DNA of 64,000 nucleotides from Aquibacillus sediminis (GCF_005870085.1 NZ_SZNM01000003.1:270749-334748), one strand, 5' to 3'; positions 38,214 through 46,620 are shown, counted from the stretch's first letter. Numbers and translations are program-made. Notes: generated by a model from the letters alone, not told the origin.

Positions 38214-39359
38214 TTATTGTGCATTTTCACTAGTTACTGATTTTCTCTTCTTACGCATTGCTTTCGGAATATAGACACAATATGGTTCACTTTCTAAATA
38301 ATCCCCTGTCATTGCATACGCTCTTGATCTAGAACCACCACAAACATGACGGAATTCACATATTCCACATTTTCCTTTGTATTTATCAGGGTTTCTTAAA
38401 TCTTTCAACACATCGGATTCACGATAGATTTCTCCGAGTGTTTGCTCACGTACATTTCCAACTTTAACTGGAAGCAGACCACTTGGATAGACATCTCCGA
38501 TATGTGAAATGAAAATAAATCCATTTCCATCATTCACACCTTTAGGGGCTCTTCCTAACCCATCAATACTGCCTGTCGCACCTTTCATCAGTGCATCTTG
38601 ATAGAAAATATGGTCTTGATCACTTTCCCCTTTATTTTCTCTTATCTTATTTTGAATCACAACGCGTCGGTAATGTTGTCCGGCTGTTGTTTTGATATCA
38701 AATGGTACACGTTTGGAAAGTTGGTACAACCATCTGAAAACTTTTTCATGCTCAGCTGGTGAAATCATATCTTTTTCTTGTCCACGTCCAGTTGGTACTA
38801 AGAAAAAGACACTCCATAATACACAATCCAGTTCTTCTATTAATTTTGCCATTTCTTCAAGATATTCGACGTTGTATCTTGAAATAACGGTATTAATTTG
38901 TAATGGCATTTCTAAATCATGTAAGTAATTAATTTTTTCCATTGTTAAATCAAAGGAACCACTTGTTCCTCGAAAGTGATCATGGACTTCGGCACAATGT
39001 CCATCTAAACTAAAGGCCCAACGAGACAACCCAACATCTTTTGCTTTATTCATTGCCTCTTTGGTGACATTAGGTGTTGCGGATGGTGTCATCGATACTC
39101 GTACACCTTTTTTCACTGCATAGTCAGCAATTGCAAATACGTCAGGCCGCATTAACGGATCGCCGCCAGTAAATACAAGCATCGGATTATTCATTTCATA
39201 TATTTGATCAATTAACTTTTTACCTTCTTCAAAATTAAGTTCTCTTGGGTCTCGGACATACTGCGCATCTGCTCGACAATGCAAGCATTTTAATTCACAT
39301 GCACGGGTTAATTCCCAAATAACAATAAACGGGTCTTTATTATAATCACGCGGTTGCAT
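38214..39359 (-). CDS. Radical SAM/SPASM protein, anaerobic
   Basis: 381 residues. The radical SAM motif CELKCLHC (C-x3-C-x2-C) near residue 22 binds the SAM [4Fe-4S] cluster; FTGGDPLM follows. The C-terminal SPASM-like region CGICEFRHVCGGSRSRAYA with a final Cys (EPYC) would bind auxiliary clusters. Resembles haem d1/AhbD-NirJ-like and peptide-modifying enzymes; no precursor-peptide gene is seen nearby, so a cofactor role is as likely. ATG 39359 follows GGAGG by 6 nt; the frame extends to 39380. A strong FNR-type promoter precedes it. Confidence 0.85.
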   Translation of the reverse strand: MQPRDYNKDPFIVIWELTRACELKCLHCRADAQYVRDPRELNFEEGKKLIDQIYEMNNPMLVFTGGDPLMRPDVFAIADYAVKKGVRVSMTPSATPNVTKEAMNKAKDVGLSRWAFSLDGHCAEVHDHFRGTSGSFDLTMEKINYLHDLEMPLQINTVISRYNVEYLEEMAKLIEELDCVLWSVFFLVPTGRGQEKDMISPAEHEKVFRWLYQLSKRVPFDIKTTAGQHYRRVVIQNKIRENKGESDQDHIFYQDALMKGATGSIDGLGRAPKGVNDGNGFIFISHIGDVYPSGLLPVKVGNVREQTLGEIYRESDVLKDLRNPDKYKGKCGICEFRHVCGGSRSRAYAMTGDYLESEPYCVYIPKAMRKKRKSVTSENAQ

Positions 39360-39392
39360 GAGATCCCTCCATATAAACATCGATTTAGATCT

Positions 39393-39435
39393 ATTTTAAA
39401 TAAATATTGTCTTTTAAGGTGTGACCAAGTTCACA
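39393..39435 (-). promoter_or_regulatory. FNR-dependent promoter of the radical SAM gene
   Basis: Perfect TGTGA-N6-TCACA palindrome (TGTGACCAAGTTCACA, 39420-39435). A -10-like TAAAAT lies at 39398-39393, putting the box centre near -41.5, the class II activator position. The flanks also give 16 of 18 matches to a Rex box, so Rex is an alternative. Confidence 0.8.
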
Positions 39436-39468
39436 ACGAGATTTTTATACAATCAATTTAGTAAAAAT

Positions 39469-39508
39469 ACACAAGGCTTTTGCGCCCTAGATGCAAAAGC
39501 CTTGTGTC
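39469..39508 (-). terminator. Terminator of the DUF2249 gene
   Basis: ACACAAGGCTTTTGC / GCAAAAGCCTTGTGT perfect arms around GCCCTAGAT, followed by ATTTTTAC on the minus strand. Confidence 0.92.
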
Positions 39509-39517
39509 AATGTTCTG

Positions 39518-39757
39518 TTACCTTTTTGAAATAGCTACACGCCAAGTTGTTGGACCCTCTTCTAAGTATTCCCACTCAAACTGGCCTTCTCGTTCCATCA
39601 TGAATTGGTAATGTAATGGACGTGGGTCATGATCATTGGTTAATTCCATCACTTCACCAGGATTTAATCCATCAAATACCTCAAAAATTTGTGGATGGCG
39701 AAATCTTGGTTCAATGTCTGGTGCATTTATTGTTGCTGCATACTGTATGTCACTCAT
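39518..39757 (-). CDS. DUF2249 domain protein
   Basis: 79 residues covering one DUF2249 domain. The family core ELTNDHDPRPLHYQFMMER is present with its DHDPRPL motif. DUF2249 proteins occur beside denitrification and haem-copper oxidase genes; their biochemical role is not established. ATG 39757 follows GGGAGG; the upstream open frame is not supported. It is divergent from the second CRP/FNR gene across a shared FNR-type site. Confidence 0.82.
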   Translation of the reverse strand: MSDIQYAATINAPDIEPRFRHPQIFEVFDGLNPGEVMELTNDHDPRPLHYQFMMEREGQFEWEYLEEGPTTWRVAISKR

Positions 39758-39840
39758 TTGAACGGCCTCCCTTTTGGTTTTACAGTTACAAGCATAGATG
39801 ATAACAAAATGTCGAATAGTGATAGCAAACAACGAACTGG

Positions 39841-39881
39841 TATGATTTTAATCACACATTTTATTCTTCCTTATTGATAAT
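39841..39881 (+). promoter_or_regulatory. FNR-type site in the DUF2249/CRP-family divergent region
   Basis: TATGATTTTAATCACA (39841-39856) matches TGTGA-N6-TCACA with one mismatch. GATAAT at 39876-39881 is placed as the -10 of the plus-strand gene, giving class II geometry. It could also act on the minus-strand DUF2249 gene. Confidence 0.6.
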
Positions 39882-39944
39882 GTTTGAAAAGGTAGTTACA
39901 ATGGAAAAAGTTATTGAAGTTTGGTACATGAGAAAGGAAGAAAA

Positions 39945-40640
39945 ATGATGCATTCTCTATCGATACAAGGCCTCTTGCAAAAAGTACCATTATTTAAAGA
40001 TCTTACAGATGAGGAAATGAAGCCAATTATTGAATTAGCTCAAACTCGTGCATACCGTAAAGGTACTCATATTTTTATGCAAGGTGACCCATTAACAAAT
40101 GTCTATTTCATCCATGAGGGAACAATTAAAATATATAAAACAGATATTCACGGGAAAGAACAAATCGTTAATATTCTTCAGCCTGGACAAATGTTCCCGC
40201 ACCAAGGCTTTTTCCGCCAAGATGATTATCCGGCACACGCTGAAGTATCTCAAGATGCGGTTTTAATTTACATTCCGATCCAGAAATTTGAAACATTTCT
40301 CATAAACCATCCAGAAATCAGTGTTAAATTGTTTAGAGTACTAGGAGACCTTATCGTTGACTTACAAAAACGACTAGGAGAACAAATTCTACACAATACG
40401 TACGAACAAATCGTGATGTTATTACTTCGGTTAACAGATAGTCATGGTATTGAGACTGATGACGGAAAGTATAAATTAAAAACAAACTTTACTAATCGCG
40501 AACTAGCAAATATGATTGGATCAAGTCGCGAGACGATAAGTAGAACTCTAACTCAATTAAAGAAACAAAACTTAATCACAACCCAACAGTCTGGTGACAT
40601 TCTTATTGACAAAGACGCTTTGGAAGATGAGTTGTTCTAA
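39945..40640 (+). CDS. CRP/FNR family regulator without Fe-S cysteines
   Basis: 231 residues: cNMP-like beta-roll (~10-130, with FMQGDPLTNVYFIHEGTIKIY) and a C-terminal winged helix (FTNRELANMIGSSRETISRTL). No cysteine occurs in the protein, so it cannot hold an FNR-type cluster; it may sense another ligand (haem/NO, as in DNR/NNR-type regulators) or act as a constitutive partner. The MMHSLS start follows AAAGGA. The FNR-type site upstream suggests a cascade in which Fnr activates this gene. Confidence 0.85.
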   Translation: MMHSLSIQGLLQKVPLFKDLTDEEMKPIIELAQTRAYRKGTHIFMQGDPLTNVYFIHEGTIKIYKTDIHGKEQIVNILQPGQMFPHQGFFRQDDYPAHAEVSQDAVLIYIPIQKFETFLINHPEISVKLFRVLGDLIVDLQKRLGEQILHNTYEQIVMLLLRLTDSHGIETDDGKYKLKTNFTNRELANMIGSSRETISRTLTQLKKQNLITTQQSGDILIDKDALEDELF

Positions 40641-40643
40641 TCC

Positions 40644-40674
40644 CACTCCCAACATTAGTTTGGGAGTTTTTTTT
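40644..40674 (+). terminator. Terminator of the CRP-family gene
   Basis: ACTCCCAA / TTGGGAGT stem followed by eight Ts, a few bases after the stop. Confidence 0.92.
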
Positions 40675-40913
40675 ATAAGATCATCTCGATCACCCCCCTT
40701 GGAATCATTTTTCGTAAACTAGCTCACATTCCTCTATGTTTATCCTGTTTCTGGAATTGGCGCATGTGGTCACTATTTCCACCTATTTCTCTATTTAAGT
40801 GGACATCAATTCCTCTATTTCCTTTTAATCAGCTCTTTTTATCTAATTTCAGCATTATAACGGAACAGGTGTCTGCTCAATGCATTTCGTCCCTTTTATG
40901 ACTAATTAAGGGG
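40675..40913. other. Gene-free stretch before repeat copy E
   Basis: About 240 bases with no credible reading frame or promoter that I can support. Confidence 0.4.
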
Positions 40914-41101
40914 ATAAAGTGAAACTTCAATCAGTGGGTTTTTTTTGCCCTTCCCCCACTGATTATTAGTACCACAAGGGTATGACCTAAAGGCCCTTGA
41001 ACGAATCGGGGTAAAAGCGAAAGTTTACTCCCACTTAAACATCTTCCGTTTCCCTTGATGTTTCGAAGTGGGAGTCTTACGGACGGTTGCACCGGGATAA
41101 A
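40914..41101. mobile_element. Dispersed structured repeat, copy E (full length)
   Basis: Nearly identical to copy D. Both ends carry GATAAA (GGATAAAGTGAAAC on the left, CACCGGGATAAA on the right). CAATCAGTGGG pairs with CCCCACTGATT, and ACTCCCACTT pairs with GAAGTGGGAGT. Best reference copy for the family. Confidence 0.85.
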
Positions 41102-41266
41102 TGTCCGCTTAACTTCACTTAGTAATGGTTCCTCTATTCACTTAGAGTTATCCTATCTATTAATACGGGCGCTCCTTCCGCAAAGTGGTACCACATCCAC
41201 TCTCCTCTTTTTAAAAGTTACGTCGAATTCTATAGTAATTCTGACAACTCTTTGAAAACAGCTTAT

Positions 41267-41310
41267 TGTGATTCTTATCACTACTCATTTAATTGATAAT
41301 GATTATCATA
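41267..41310 (+). promoter_or_regulatory. FNR-type box plus perfect Fur box
   Basis: TGTGATTCTTATCACT (41267-41282) is an FNR palindrome with one mismatch; TATCAT at 41305-41310 fits as -10. TGATAATGATTATCA (41294-41308) matches the 7-1-7 Fur consensus TGATAATNATTATCA exactly and overlaps that -10. Predicts activation by Fnr and repression by iron-loaded Fur. Confidence 0.8.
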
Positions 41311-41343
41311 GAACTATGAAATCATTATTGGAGGTGTTTGTTT

Positions 41344-41595
41344 ATGAAAAATCACTTTGTAGAAGTTGATGTACGTGAAGATATTAAACAAGGAATTGAA
41401 CCTTTTCATAAAATTATGGATGCTATAAAGAACTTACAAGATGGCCAACAACTTGTCTTGCATGCGCCATTTAACCCTTTCCCATTATTTAAAGTAATGG
41501 CGAAAAAAGGCTTTGACCATGAATCAGAGCAAATTGAAAAGAAACATTGGAAAATTACCTTTACTAAGAAAGATGGTGTCACAGATGAGGCTTGA
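41344..41595 (+). CDS. DUF2249 domain protein
   Basis: 83 residues, a single DUF2249 domain: VDVREDIKQGIEPFHKIMDA, then LVLHAPFNPFPLFKVMAKKG, where the DHDPRPL motif of the relative at 39.5 kb is replaced by NPFPLFKV. ATG 41344 follows GGAGG at 9 nt. First gene of an operon with the next three genes, controlled by the Fnr/Fur region. Confidence 0.82.
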   Translation: MKNHFVEVDVREDIKQGIEPFHKIMDAIKNLQDGQQLVLHAPFNPFPLFKVMAKKGFDHESEQIEKKHWKITFTKKDGVTDEA

Positions 41596-41800
41596 TAATC
41601 GCGGCCTGCAACCTCCACAGCCAATGATGCGAACCTTAAGTGCACTCGAGGAACTTGAAGCAGGTAGTCAATTAACGATCATCAATGATAGACGACCAAT
41701 GTTTTTATTTCCAGAATTAGATGACCAAGGGCACAGTTATGAAGTGGAAGAACAAGCGGATGGCAGCTTCGCGATCACCATTACCAAAAACGGGGCATAG
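41585..41800 (+). CDS. DUF2249 domain protein (short)
   Basis: 71 residues, overlapping the previous gene by 11 nt and hence probably translationally coupled. NRGLQPPQPMMRTLSALEEL followed by LTIINDRRPMFLFPELDDQG fits the DUF2249 core with the Arg-Pro motif (DRRPMFLFP). The annotated longer frame would overlap the preceding gene by 80 bases and is less likely. Confidence 0.75.
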   Translation: MRLDNRGLQPPQPMMRTLSALEELEAGSQLTIINDRRPMFLFPELDDQGHSYEVEEQADGSFAITITKNGA

Positions 41801-41802
41801 CA

Positions 41803-43053
41803 TTGATATCCCCTGGTGCATCCACAAAAACAGAAACGACGATTAAGCTGCCGTTAGCGTTTATTTTATTTGGATTAGGTGCATTTGTTACTGCCCAATG
41901 GATTCTTTTTATTAATAGTGACTCCCTAACCAATGGAATCTTTCGTTTACCTGAAATTTGGATGGGTGCACATTTCTTATTACTTGGTTGGATTGTAATG
42001 GTAATTATGGGGGCGATGTACCAACTCGTCCCTGTTGCATTTTTAACGAAGATTTGGAGTGAAAAATTAGGATTCATCCAATTCACAATTACTTCCACTG
42101 GTATCATCGTTTTTTCCTTATTACTAGGTTTTAAAACGAGTCACGCTGTCTATGGTGCAATCCTAGTCATAATAGGAATTGGCTTATTTCTGTTTCAAAT
42201 GGGTATGACGTTGAAGCAACAGCAGCAAACAACACCAATGACATGGTTTGTTGGCACGGGGTTGGTTTGTTTTCTAGTAACAATTGTTGCTGGTTTATTA
42301 TTAGTATGGACCATGGCATTTGGATCTAGTTTTAATTATACAGCAATTTTCCATTCCCACATGCTATTAGGTGTAGCAGGTTGGTTTACATTATTGATTT
42401 TTGGTTTTTCCTACAAGATGGTCCCGATGTTTAGCTTATCACATGGATTTTCGATGAAATGGGCGAAACCTGCATTTTTCACCTACACCATCGGCTTGAT
42501 AGCATTAATTATTTCTTTTTTCATTCAACAGTCCAGCATTCAAACAATTGGCTGGTTGTTATTGTGGATTGGTTTTACCTTTTTCGGTTTAGATATAATA
42601 GAAATTTTGAAAAAGCGAATTAAAAAGAAGTTAGATCGTCCCTTTACATTCTCCATGATTGCAATTGGTTATGGTTGGATGATCCATCTCGTTGCCGTAC
42701 TGTTACGTATTTTCTCAATTGACAATCAAACCGTGTGGAGTTGGCTAATTTTCTTATATATCGTCAGTTGGGTGATGTTCAGTATTTTAGGATACTTATA
42801 TAAAATCGTTCCCTTTCTTTGGTGGACACATAAATACTCCAGTCAAGTAGGGAAGAAAAAGGTGCCAATGTTAAAAGACATGATTGATGATCAAATTGGG
42901 ATTATCTTATTTATCACTTTTACAGTTGCGGTGATAGGTTTAACATTAGCTGGCCTTGCACAATTCCACTTTTTTGTAGCTCTTTTCCAAGGGGTGATGT
43001 TAATCGCATCACTTTATTACATGTATTCGATTGTACGCGTACTATTTAAATAA
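41803..43053 (+). CDS. Haem-copper oxidase subunit I-like membrane protein
   Basis: 416 residues, about 12 membrane helices. Two copies of a motif occur: AHFLLLGWIVMVIMGAMYQL and HSHMLLGVAGWFTLLIFGFS, each with the His-x-LLG-GW pattern of CcoN/NorB-type helices that ligate haem. Further His occur in SHGFSM, IHLVAV and WWTHKYS. It lacks the recognisable Cu-B His-His pair, so it may be a haem-binding relative rather than an oxidase; NnrS-type NO-related membrane proteins are an alternative. TTG 41803 follows a GGGG site and begins 2 nt after the upstream stop. Confidence 0.65.
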   Translation: MISPGASTKTETTIKLPLAFILFGLGAFVTAQWILFINSDSLTNGIFRLPEIWMGAHFLLLGWIVMVIMGAMYQLVPVAFLTKIWSEKLGFIQFTITSTGIIVFSLLLGFKTSHAVYGAILVIIGIGLFLFQMGMTLKQQQQTTPMTWFVGTGLVCFLVTIVAGLLLVWTMAFGSSFNYTAIFHSHMLLGVAGWFTLLIFGFSYKMVPMFSLSHGFSMKWAKPAFFTYTIGLIALIISFFIQQSSIQTIGWLLLWIGFTFFGLDIIEILKKRIKKKLDRPFTFSMIAIGYGWMIHLVAVLLRIFSIDNQTVWSWLIFLYIVSWVMFSILGYLYKIVPFLWWTHKYSSQVGKKKVPMLKDMIDDQIGIILFITFTVAVIGLTLAGLAQFHFFVALFQGVMLIASLYYMYSIVRVLFK

Positions 43054-43065
43054 GGAGATGAGAAC

Positions 43066-43365
43066 ATGAGTTTAGTAGAAGATGTAAATGGAGCTCTATA
43101 TGAGGTAATTGACCCTGAACTAGGTATTAATATCGTCGATTTAGGACTTGTTTATAACATTGATGTAAATGAAGTAAACGACGTACACATCACGATGACC
43201 CTTACGACACCTGGATGTCCACTACACGATAGCATTGTTGGCGGTGTGGAGCATATGGTGGGACGTGTCGAAGGTGTTGGAAAAATTGATGTGGAACTCG
43301 TCTGGCAACCAGCTTGGACACCAGAAAAGATGAGCCGTGAAGCAAAAGAATTGTTGATGTTTTAA
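43066..43365 (+). CDS. MIP18/DUF59 iron-sulfur assembly protein
   Basis: 99 residues. DPELGINIVDLGLVYNID and TLTTPGCPLHDSI (with the conserved Cys) define the MIP18 (DUF59, SufT/PaaD-like) family involved in maturation of Fe-S proteins. AAGGAGATG precedes ATG 43066. Last gene of the DUF2249-HCO-like operon; it may serve the radical SAM enzyme or the Fe-S cluster of Fnr. Confidence 0.88.
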   Translation: MSLVEDVNGALYEVIDPELGINIVDLGLVYNIDVNEVNDVHITMTLTTPGCPLHDSIVGGVEHMVGRVEGVGKIDVELVWQPAWTPEKMSREAKELLMF

Positions 43366-43377
43366 TAGGATAAACAC

Positions 43378-43412
43378 GTATCTGTCGCCTTTGCGGCAGA
43401 TATTTTTGTTTG
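43378..43412 (+). terminator. Terminator of the DUF2249/HCO-like/DUF59 operon
   Basis: ATCTGTCGC / GCGGCAGAT stem with a TTTTTGTTT tail. Confidence 0.85.
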
Positions 43413-43467
43413 GTTACTCATTTTTCCGCTCCTACAGCTATACTTTCCCCACTGTGTTCTTGCGCAT

Positions 43468-43925
43468 AAGCTATTATGTGCAACAAATCATTAGCTAAGT
43501 TAACTACTGAGGTACAGTCATTTTCCAAAATACACGGAATCAAAGGAGAAAAACGCTGGATAATACGTGAAAAAGTCGTAAATACGCAGGATCTAGTGAA
43601 AAAGCACAGGATCGTATGAAAAAGTCTTAATTACGCAGGATCTAGTGGAAAAGCACAGGATCATGTATGAAAATGCCTTAATTACGCAGGACCTAGTGAA
43701 AAAAGCGCTGGATCATGTATGAAAATGCCTTAATTACGCAGGATCTAGTGAAAAAGCACAGGATCATGTATGAAAATGCCTTAATTACGCAGGATCTAGT
43801 GAAAAAAGCGCTGGATCATGTATGAAAATGCCTTAATTACGCAGGATCTAGTGGAAAAGCACAGGATCATGTATGAAAATGCCTTAATTACGCAGGATCT
43901 AATGAAAAAGCACAGGATCTTGTTT
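43468..43925. repeat. 51-bp tandem repeat array II with shared leader
   Basis: Seven to eight units of about 51 bp (43528-43925) such as AATTACGCAGGATCTAGTGA, AAAAGCACAGGATCATGTAT, GAAAATGCCTT. They align without gaps to array I units. The leader (43468-43533, with TTAACTACTGAGGTACAGT) matches that of array I. Within a unit, GGATC...TG-AAAA-GC is repeated at about half-unit spacing. Confidence 0.88.
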
Positions 43926-43959
43926 TGTTAATTAACAATTTTTACGATGGAGATCAAAA

Positions 43960-43996
43960 TAAAAAATCCCTCAGCTTAATTGCAGAGGGAAATCAA
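43960..43996 (-). terminator. Terminator of yitW
   Basis: TCCCTC / GAGGGA stem followed by six Ts on the minus strand. Confidence 0.82.
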
Positions 43997-44000
43997 TTGA

Positions 44001-44312
44001 TCAATCTGGAATACCTAGTGCAATTTTCGCATAACGTGACATGCGATCTTTCGACCATGGTGGATTCCATACAATATTTACTTCTGTGTCTTTTACTTCT
44101 GGAATGTCTTCCATCACACGTTTCACATCTTGCTCAATATGACCTGCTAATGGACACCCCATTGCAGTCAGTGTCATGGTTACAGTTGCGATTCCATCAT
44201 CATTTAAATCCACACCGTAAATCAATCCAAGATTTACAATATCTATACCAAGCTCAGGATCAATAACATTCTCCAAAGCACCCATTAGGTTTTCTTGTAA
44301 CGCTTCATCCAT
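44001..44312 (-). CDS. yitW: YitW-like MIP18/DUF59 protein
   Basis: 103 residues from ATG 44312 (GGAGG 9 nt upstream). DPELGIDIVNLGLIYGVD and TLTAMGCPLAGHI with the conserved Cys are clear MIP18 signatures. About half the residues are shared with the DUF59 protein encoded at 43.1 kb, so the two are paralogues 700 bases apart and transcribed toward each other. Next to yitV as in B. subtilis. Role: Fe-S cluster delivery, inferred from the family. Confidence 0.88.
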   Translation of the reverse strand: MDEALQENLMGALENVIDPELGIDIVNLGLIYGVDLNDDGIATVTMTLTAMGCPLAGHIEQDVKRVMEDIPEVKDTEVNIVWNPPWSKDRMSRYAKIALGIPD

Positions 44313-44343
44313 GCCTTTCAACCTCCTTCATCATTCTTATTAT

Positions 44344-44387
44344 TATTTAAACATAAATGTTAAAAAAATTAAATGATCTAAATCACT
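44344..44387 (-). promoter_or_regulatory. Weak FNR-like site upstream of yitW
   Basis: AATGATCTAAATCACT (44372-44387) has a good TCACT half and a poor other half. A TAAATA -10-like hexamer lies at 44349-44344 at class II spacing. Tentative. Confidence 0.35.
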
Positions 44388-44565
44388 TTTAAGAGGATGT
44401 TCAAAAAAACACTGTTGCTTCCCCTGCAAGTAACTGACAGTAACCGTTTCGCTTATTCAAGCTTCACTTATATAGGATAGCTTACTTTTTGTTCCTCATG
44501 TACCGAACAGCACAAACTCACTTCCTAACCAGCTAGATTAGATTCAAACTTCTTCTTGAACACCA

Positions 44566-45330
44566 CTATAATTGTATTTCAAACCAATTCACTGTTTCCA
44601 ATATTGCAATCCGACTCACTTTATGGTCTCGCCCTGGTTCACGCAAAAATCGAATGTTTTCCGGGTTTTCATAATAGTCAATTGCGTCTTGATAAAAACT
44701 ATAAGCATGGGTGAAAGGGACTACAGAATCATTCTCTCCATGCCAAAAAAATAATGGACGCTGATTTAGCTTCACCATTTGTTTTGATAAATCCACTTCT
44801 GTAAGGGACTGATAGATCGATTCAATCTCGTCATCTGTAAGCGGAAGCTTTCCATTTACTTGACGCATATGCTCTACCAAATCTTGAGCATATGCAGTAA
44901 TCTTAGGTGAACCCATCAGTATTGCTGCAGCTCTAATCCATGGGTATTTTGTCAAAGCAGCTGCAGTCGTGATCCCACCCATGCTTGTTCCTGCAATTCC
45001 AAAGCGACTATCCTTGATTAAATCATGCTCAAGCATATACTCGTAAATCATGGCCAAATCCTTTAAATTTTGTGCTACAATATTAAAAAATTGTAGCTGT
45101 CTTTCTTCATCCGTTGTTTCACCTTGTCGCTCGCCATGAAATTTGCTATCAGGTAAGACTACTCGATATCCTTTTGCCGCTAACAAATAGGCGAGTGGAA
45201 GATTGTGTTCTTTTGCACTAGTAAAACCATGGAAATAGGTAAGAACAGGCAATGCTTCATGTTTTTTGATATCTTCAACAACTTCTAATACAGGTATATC
45301 ATTCCATCGTTCTTTGCTAACACCTATCAT
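44566..45330 (-). CDS. yitV: Alpha/beta hydrolase YitV
   Basis: Esterase-type alpha/beta hydrolase, 254 residues. HGFTSAK forms the oxyanion region, GIAGTSMGGITTA contains the nucleophile elbow (GTSMGG, Ser), FFWHGENDSVVPF provides the acidic residue and RDHKVS the catalytic His near the C-terminus. No signal peptide. The physiological substrate is not known. Divergent from yitU, as in B. subtilis. Confidence 0.88.
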   Translation of the reverse strand: MIGVSKERWNDIPVLEVVEDIKKHEALPVLTYFHGFTSAKEHNLPLAYLLAAKGYRVVLPDSKFHGERQGETTDEERQLQFFNIVAQNLKDLAMIYEYMLEHDLIKDSRFGIAGTSMGGITTAAALTKYPWIRAAAILMGSPKITAYAQDLVEHMRQVNGKLPLTDDEIESIYQSLTEVDLSKQMVKLNQRPLFFWHGENDSVVPFTHAYSFYQDAIDYYENPENIRFLREPGRDHKVSRIAILETVNWFEIQL

Positions 45331-45469
45331 TTTACGGTTCCCTTCTTTCTACAAGCATCTACTTATATCTTATATTTTCCAAATTATACTTGCAATCATT
45401 TCAATCGAATCGTTCCTTTACAGAATAGACTTTGATCGATAAACTATACTTACTATAAGAGGTGATAAA

Positions 45470-46294
45470 ATGAGAACAAAACAACATTTAATTGCATTAG
45501 ATTTAGATGGTACATTGCTAACAGATAACAAAGTGATCAGTACATACACGAAACGAGTTGTCATGAAAGCAAAAGAGCTTGGTCATATTGTAGTAATCGC
45601 CACTGGAAGACCTCATCGTGCAAGTATAGATTATTATCATGAACTAGGACTTGATACACCGATGGTTAATTTTAATGGTGCCTTGATTCATCACCCAACT
45701 GATAAAAAGTGGGACATGCTTCATAGTCCACTACCCATTCGTACAGCTAAAAGAATTATTCAAACTTGTTACGATCACGAAGTAAGAAATATTATGGCAG
45801 AAGTGCAAGATGATATCTTTTTGGACCAATATGACGAAAAATTCATGGAAATATTATTTACTGGTAAAGAAGAAGATCCAATAACGATTGGAAGTTTAAA
45901 AAATGAATTAAAAACAGATCCAACTTCCTTGTTGATTTATCCTCGCGATCATCATGTTGAATCAATCAGAAACCATTTAGATGATCAACACGCTGAGATG
46001 ATTGAACATCGCAAGTGGGCAGCACCTTGGAATGTGATTGAAATTGTTCGAAAAGGCATGAACAAAGCAGTTGGCTTACATAGGATTGCTCACTACTATC
46101 ACATTCCTCAAGATCGTATCATCGCATTTGGCGATGAAGATAATGACTTAGAGATGATTGATTATGCTGGAGTTGGTGTTGCAATGGGCAATGCTATTGA
46201 TGAACTTAAAGCATTAGCCAAACATACGACAACAAACAATCAAGACAACGGTGTCGGCACTTTTTTACAGAACTATTTAAAAATAGATGCGTAA
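45470..46294 (+). CDS. yitU: HAD-superfamily Cof-type phosphatase YitU
   Basis: 274 residues, HAD-IIB subfamily. Motif I LDLDGTLLTD (Asp nucleophile), motif II IATGRPH, motif III Lys in RKGMNKAVGL and motif IV FGDEDNDLEMIDYAG. The large cap domain lies between motifs II and III. Several Cof-type proteins dephosphorylate sugar phosphates or the flavin precursor; B. subtilis YitU acts in riboflavin precursor dephosphorylation. ATG 45470 follows AGAGGTGATAAA. Confidence 0.9.
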   Translation: MRTKQHLIALDLDGTLLTDNKVISTYTKRVVMKAKELGHIVVIATGRPHRASIDYYHELGLDTPMVNFNGALIHHPTDKKWDMLHSPLPIRTAKRIIQTCYDHEVRNIMAEVQDDIFLDQYDEKFMEILFTGKEEDPITIGSLKNELKTDPTSLLIYPRDHHVESIRNHLDDQHAEMIEHRKWAAPWNVIEIVRKGMNKAVGLHRIAHYYHIPQDRIIAFGDEDNDLEMIDYAGVGVAMGNAIDELKALAKHTTTNNQDNGVGTFLQNYLKIDA

Positions 46295-46400
46295 ATAAAA
46301 CCTGTTTGCAAGTTAACCCAAAACTGGACAAATACCATATATTGCCTTTTACACTCTAGCAAATATTTCTTCTTATGAATCATAAGGAACAGTTCATACT

Positions 46401-46432
46401 AAGCATGAACGCGGTTAAAGCGTTCATGCTTC
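46401..46432 (+). terminator. Terminator of yitU
   Basis: AAGCATGAACGC / GCGTTCATGCTT perfect stem with a CTTTCGCTTTT tail. Confidence 0.88.
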
Positions 46433-46472
46433 TTTCGCTTTTAAAGTTGTTCATTACTGGGAGGAATAAATC

Positions 46473-46586
46473 ATGAGTAAAAAAAGTAAATCAAAACGTT
46501 TTACTCAACAAGGTGCAGATACCATCAAAAAACACGATGAGCGATTTCCTTACAGACAACGATTATCAGAAGCGACTGAAAAATAA
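46473..46586 (+). CDS. 37-residue basic peptide, unknown
   Basis: GGGAGG at 7-8 nt upstream of ATG 46473. The product begins MSKKSKSKRFTQQGADTIKK and ends YRQRLSEATEK: hydrophilic, strongly basic. It resembles the very small Bacillus proteins grouped as YfhE-like or small acid-soluble-like, but I cannot place it. The next gene starts 35 nt downstream, so the two may be co-expressed. Confidence 0.6.
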   Translation: MSKKSKSKRFTQQGADTIKKHDERFPYRQRLSEATEK

Positions 46587-46620
46587 CTAGCTGACAATGA
46601 AACTGTAGGAGGTTTTAACG

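Noticed and set aside
43528..43925. CRISPR array or coding repeats
   Set aside because: No spacers between units, and stop codons occur in the frames, so neither fits.
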